Origin: Symsagittifera roscoffensis
Lineage: Eukaryota > Xenacoelomorpha > Acoela > Convolutidae
DNA length: 64,000 nt
Assembly: GCF_963678635.1 (NCBI RefSeq)
Contig: NC_087066.1
Location: forward strand, 17,731,275-17,795,274
Direction of reading: 5' to 3'
Numbering within the stretch: position 1 is the first letter of the stretch; the number at the start of each line of letters is the position of its first letter. The position numbers and the translations under genes are program-made. A model generated the notes under the pieces. It searched no databases and was not told the origin of the DNA. It was given only the letters and a program-made list of their open reading frames with translations. This document shows, piece by piece, positions 60,576 to 64,000 of the stretch.

Positions 60576-61031
60576 GCTATCTGAAAACCCTTGACGACGC
60601 CCCACTTCGGGCACTTTATTCAGTTTACTGGTTTAAATTGCTAGGTTGATCGAAACGATCGATTTTGTAAAACAGTATGGGTATACTATTTAATTAATAT
60701 AAAGGTTTGATCCAACTAATCTGGTGTCAAAGTCACTGTCTTTTTTCGTTTTATGGTTTTTGTTCCTTTTTCTATTCTTTTTTGGTTTTTGTTTTGCTTT
60801 TTGTCTTTTTGCTCGTGTTTTTGTCTCCCTAGTTGCCCCCCTTTACTCGGTTAGCTAAGCCTCGTTCGGAGAGCGTACCAGGAAATTTTCTCGAGTTTTC
60901 TTAAAAAGCTATCACGGTACAACCGGAAGGTTTGCACGTTCCTGTCGAACCGTACCGCCGGTACTCTAGAATGGGCATTCAGCCCGAAGCTGTCTCAAGT
61001 GGGTTCGACTCCGTAGTCTTGATGTCGTAAA

Positions 61032-61046
61032 CACCCAGGAGCGCCA
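61032..61046 (-). other. Element B primer-binding site, tRNA-Asn-like
   Basis: Minus strand TGGCGCTCCTGGGTG, 11 nt inside the 5' LTR end at 61058. Same sequence and spacing as element A (14366-14382). Confidence 0.8.
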
Positions 61047-61057
61047 TAAAAACACTA

Positions 61058-64000
61058 TGTAACATTCGTCTACTGCAGTCACACATGAGGCTTAAGAAAA
61101 ATAGGCCCTATAACCACTGGCTCAAGGGTCAGGGACACTATCTCTTGTGTTTTTCTACCTCAAGAACGGTCGGAGCCAGTTCGGTTCGCTTGTGACATGA
61201 GACTACGACCCGTTACAGCTTAAAGGCTACTACTAAAATATCCCCCCACTCTAGAATTAGAAACGTCCCCATACTTAGGTCTCTAGATACCCAAAATACA
61301 TGAACGCCGTTAAAAACCGGGTTGGAACAATCCGTTAAGTTACTTTTTATTAGACAGTGTAACTTTGATCCATTTCAGATGGATCAACCTAAAACTCGCC
61401 TTACCTCAACATCACAATTATAAAACACACTCTAGGAATTTAAATTAAGTACTCACATTGTAGCACGCTCAAGAACCAGGAAGTAAATAAGTCGGTAAGC
61501 AACTCAAGAATTAATAAAGTAACTAAAATGAGTCCAATGTCAGTCAGTTTTAATAATAAGAATAAGTTTTTTCTCTAGACTGTAAGTTCTCGTGAACCAT
61601 TGGGACACTCTAGCTGTCCACCTTTCCACCGAAGGTTCACTCTAGTCCAGTTCCGAATAATACTCCAGTCGTTATGATCCAATTCGAGGGAATGCTCTCG
61701 TCTCTGTCACAGATGGGACAGCTCTACTCTCGATTATTATAGTGATGGAAATTGCGAATAGCAATTTCCTACTGCTTTTTCTTGCGACTTTCCCGCGTTT
61801 TCGACTCAATTGTTCTGATCTCTTTTTCTGATTTTCAGTTCTCGCGAGAAAATCGTGCATGACAGGTTCCATTCGAAATTTTGAAAAATTAAATTTCACT
61901 CCAAAATCAAGTGTTTTTTTGCTTCTCTCAAGGTCAAACTTCCAAATATGACCGACTGGCACATCGATCGTGCACCTCTCAGACACATGATACAGGATCG
62001 AGTGATGGCCATGCTCAATCGGTTCCGTAGCCAGCTTGTTGTGATAGGGCGTGGAATGTCGAGTTTTTCTGATAGTAGGGTGGCAAGTCGTTTTACTAGT
62101 GCTTGTGTGGCGGGAGCCTGACCCCCCGAGGTGGATAAGACTATTGGGCAGAACGACGCACCTTCAATTTCGAGCACTCGCGATTTGTAATTCCTCCTTT
62201 TTTCTGTCTCATGACGTCGGTATGTCTGTTGAATTGGTCCACTGTTGGTTTTACAGAGTGGACTGAATACTCGAACGTCAAACAGAGTTTTCTCAAATCT
62301 ACCTCCCCAAACACCACTTGCACTGATGTCCAATCTTGCGCCAGCTTGAGAATTTGAACCTGGTGTTAGAGTCCGGTCTACTTCTTGCAGCTGAGGTTCA
62401 AGTGCTACATCGTGGCAAACTTGTGACAGAACATTTGCAAACAAATCACGTATTTCGTTGTGGCGAACTATTGGGAAGCCGCCCTTTGAGCAGCTCAACG
62501 CATGTTCAACGTTAAAATCTTTGGAACAGGCACATTTGACAGGCATGGGATCGGGAGTCAGGCCGTATCTCAGACATAACGCATCACGAAAATTTGACTT
62601 AGTTAGTGAGAAACCTTCAGTTTCAATCGGTAACATCGTTAACCATGCAGAAGCCCCTCGTTCACTTGCTAGCAGTACCATTCTTTTGAGATCATTCGAG
62701 CATTCATCAAGAACTTCGGTCAAACGTTGCTTTCATTCTGCTCGATTGCTCTTGTACACTTGATTTTTTCTTCTTTGCTGTAGGCTGAAGATACTTTCCA
62801 TGAGTTCAAAGCTTCCAGAAACAACAGACTCGATTAGAGGTTCACTGATGTAGAGTGACTTTTCAAGAAAACTCTGACGAGTCAGATCAATAATACCAAG
62901 GCCTCCTTCTCTACAAGGTAACTTCGCTACTCTCATCAATTCGTCAGATATAGCTCGACCAAAAATGTTGGGCAATAAGGTATCCTCTATGAATGTTTGT
63001 ATTGGCTGAACTAACTCGATGATGTCAGGTGTGGTTCTGAGTAAGAAAGTGTACTTGCTTTGCAAGCCATGGGTCAGACAAGATAGTGCGGCCTGTGGCT
63101 CCGTTTTTGCAATGTCGCTAAGCGTCTGTAGCTCAGCAAGCCATTCTTCCACCAAACCTGATACGTATTGTTCAACAAACTTCTGGCTTCCAACAACCGA
63201 TCCAAGAACTCGCTGTCCTTCCGTGAGAACTTCTACGCTCGATTTCTTGAATATCTCCCTGGCTTTTTCCTCAAACTCTGGTTTGACAAGAACTTTAGTT
63301 TTCTTCTCATTCGGATAGTACCCAAAGCTCGGTCCGAATGTAGAGATTTTGTCCCACCATATCTTGAGGGCGTCTATGTCTCCTATCCCGGTTGCATCGT
63401 CAGCAATCCAAACTTGCTTGCACCCAGGTGTTTCTGTGGCATTGATAATGGGCATTGCTGAAACTCCAAAAAAAGGCATAGCTAACGGGTCACCTTGTGT
63501 GGTTCCTTCTTCTGACTGAATGGTATCACCAGAAAGATAGAGTTGAGAAGGCTCTCGATAAAAGTGCAAATTTTGGAAAATCCAGGGCACAGTACTTGAA
63601 TGTTTCTCAGGGCTGTTTGTCTGTTGAGTTCATTGAACGCATTCTCGGCATCCACTAATAGCAATCCTTCGCACTCATGGTCCGTAAACATTTTTCTGAT
63701 CGCGTGAATAGCGGCTTCACATCCAGCTTCATGGCCTGCAGAAAGTTGTTTGTTACCGGCAACTTCACGGATATATGGTTTCAAAACCGATAGAGCAGCT
63801 TTACCAATTAGTCTTCGTAAAACTTCAGTTATGCCAATTGGTCTGATGCCTGGCATCTTGTCCAGTGGTATTAACCTACTATCACGGAGATTGTTTATGT
63901 AATCAGGGGCAACGTGCTGTGTGCACAACTTTCTCGCTACCCCGGCCACAGACTGGCAGAGCGTATTTGACGCTTGTTTGTGTTCTATCAAAAACCTTTT
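61058..64000 (-). repeat. Element B 5' LTR with nested RT gene (left part; extends past edge)
   Basis: 61058-62910 is the copy of 38481-40333. Its left end (...GAATGTTACA on the minus strand) borders the leader and primer-binding site. To the right the sequence continues without a break into the upstream part of the reverse transcriptase gene to the window edge, so the start of this LTR is not visible. The simplest reading is an LTR that received a non-LTR retrotransposon before the element last transposed, with the other LTR later shortened. Confidence 0.65.
61896..64000 (-). pseudogene. Non-LTR-type reverse transcriptase with C-terminal CCHC/endonuclease-like domain, broken
   Basis: The reading frame enters from the right edge and encodes RT motifs: GIRPIGITEVLRRLIGK, SAGHEAGCEAA and LLLVDAENAFNELNR (catalytic Asp). 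A frameshift near 63555 moves it to another frame with GTTQGDPLAMP and the catalytic WIADDATG, then a long thumb region to a TGA at 62735-62733. The frame resumes in phase for the CXC-X7-H-X4-C knuckle, RHNEIRD, ARLDI and FDVRVF to 61896. One frameshift and one stop therefore interrupt it. The RT class lacks the gypsy YVDD and resembles non-LTR enzymes with a restriction-like endonuclease at the C-terminus. It is unrelated to the Pol of element B in which it sits. Confidence 0.8.

Larger units (their letters stand above)
58652..61057 (-). other. Element B 5' leader, 2.4 kb
   Basis: Extends from the 5' LTR end (61058) to the Gag-Pol ATG. It contains the primer-binding site, a 70-bp tandem repeat (60371-60575) and a large 13-14-bp minisatellite (58934-59610). 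Outside these it is A+T/C-rich with homopolymer runs and no gene. Like the element A leader it is dominated by repeats, but the repeat sequences are unrelated. Confidence 0.7.
38481..64000 (-). mobile_element. Element B: second giant LTR retrotransposon (continues past right edge)
   Basis: Minus-strand relative of element A: ORF1 (Gag-Pol, 58651-49844), ORF2 (49321-40442), leader (61057-58652) and primer-binding site (61046-61032). A 1,853-bp direct repeat (38481-40333 and 61058-62910), differing at about three positions by eye, has its inner end at the point where the LTR should end beside the primer-binding site (...TTACA on the minus strand), identifying it as the LTR. The LTR contains part of a foreign reverse transcriptase gene. 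In the right copy that gene continues to the window edge, so the 5' LTR probably extends beyond 64000. In the left copy the sequence breaks off at 40333, only about 110 bp from the ORF2 stop, implying a deletion of the 3' UTR and LTR start. Both large ORFs are intact. Confidence 0.85.

Overview
Animal nuclear DNA from an invertebrate that I cannot identify further. Three host genes are recognisable: cobalamin-dependent methionine synthase, the first exon of an NDUFA13/GRIM-19-like complex I subunit, and a 14-3-3 protein. All three read as long uninterrupted exons in A+T-rich surroundings. Short leaders preceded by T-rich AG acceptors (TTTTAG/TTTTCAG type) hint at 5' UTR introns or spliced-leader trans-splicing, but no leader sequence is visible.

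Layout. 1-1810: 5' part of methionine synthase (minus strand, runs off the left edge). 3365-3649: NDUFA13-like exon. 3650-12190: A+T-rich non-coding DNA with diverged tandem and dispersed repeats. 12191-12949: 14-3-3 (minus). 13470-37900: a complete 24,431-bp LTR retrotransposon (element A, plus strand) with apparently identical 884-bp TG...CA LTRs and a 5-bp AAGTG target-site duplication. 37906-38480: 575 bp of intervening DNA. 38481 to beyond 64000: a second, related giant element (element B, minus strand), tail to tail with A. Its LTRs carry a broken non-LTR-type reverse transcriptase gene.

Both giant elements share one architecture: LTR, a primer-binding site that fits a tRNA-Asn-like 3' end, a 2.4-3.1 kb leader full of short repeats, a fused Ty3/gypsy-type Gag-Pol (two CCHC knuckles, aspartic protease, RT with YVDD, RNase H, a long acidic spacer, DD35E integrase, and a C-terminal macro domain), an intercistronic gap with a splice-acceptor-like site, and a second ORF of about 2,955 residues where env usually lies. 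ORF2 is not an envelope protein. It has an N-terminal coiled coil, an SGNH/GDSL hydrolase domain with all catalytic blocks, a second SGNH-like domain, and a long helical region with conserved Cys/His clusters. The two ORF2 proteins are clearly homologous but diverged, so the module has been maintained. A giant gypsy-type element with an esterase-bearing 3,000-residue ORF2 and a macro-domain Pol is the most novel content here.

Element A looks recently inserted, but its Pol frame is broken between RNase H and integrase, where element B is continuous. Element B has lost part of its 3' LTR and 3' untranslated region. The 5' LTR of A lies about 520 bp upstream of the 14-3-3 start codon, head to head with it.
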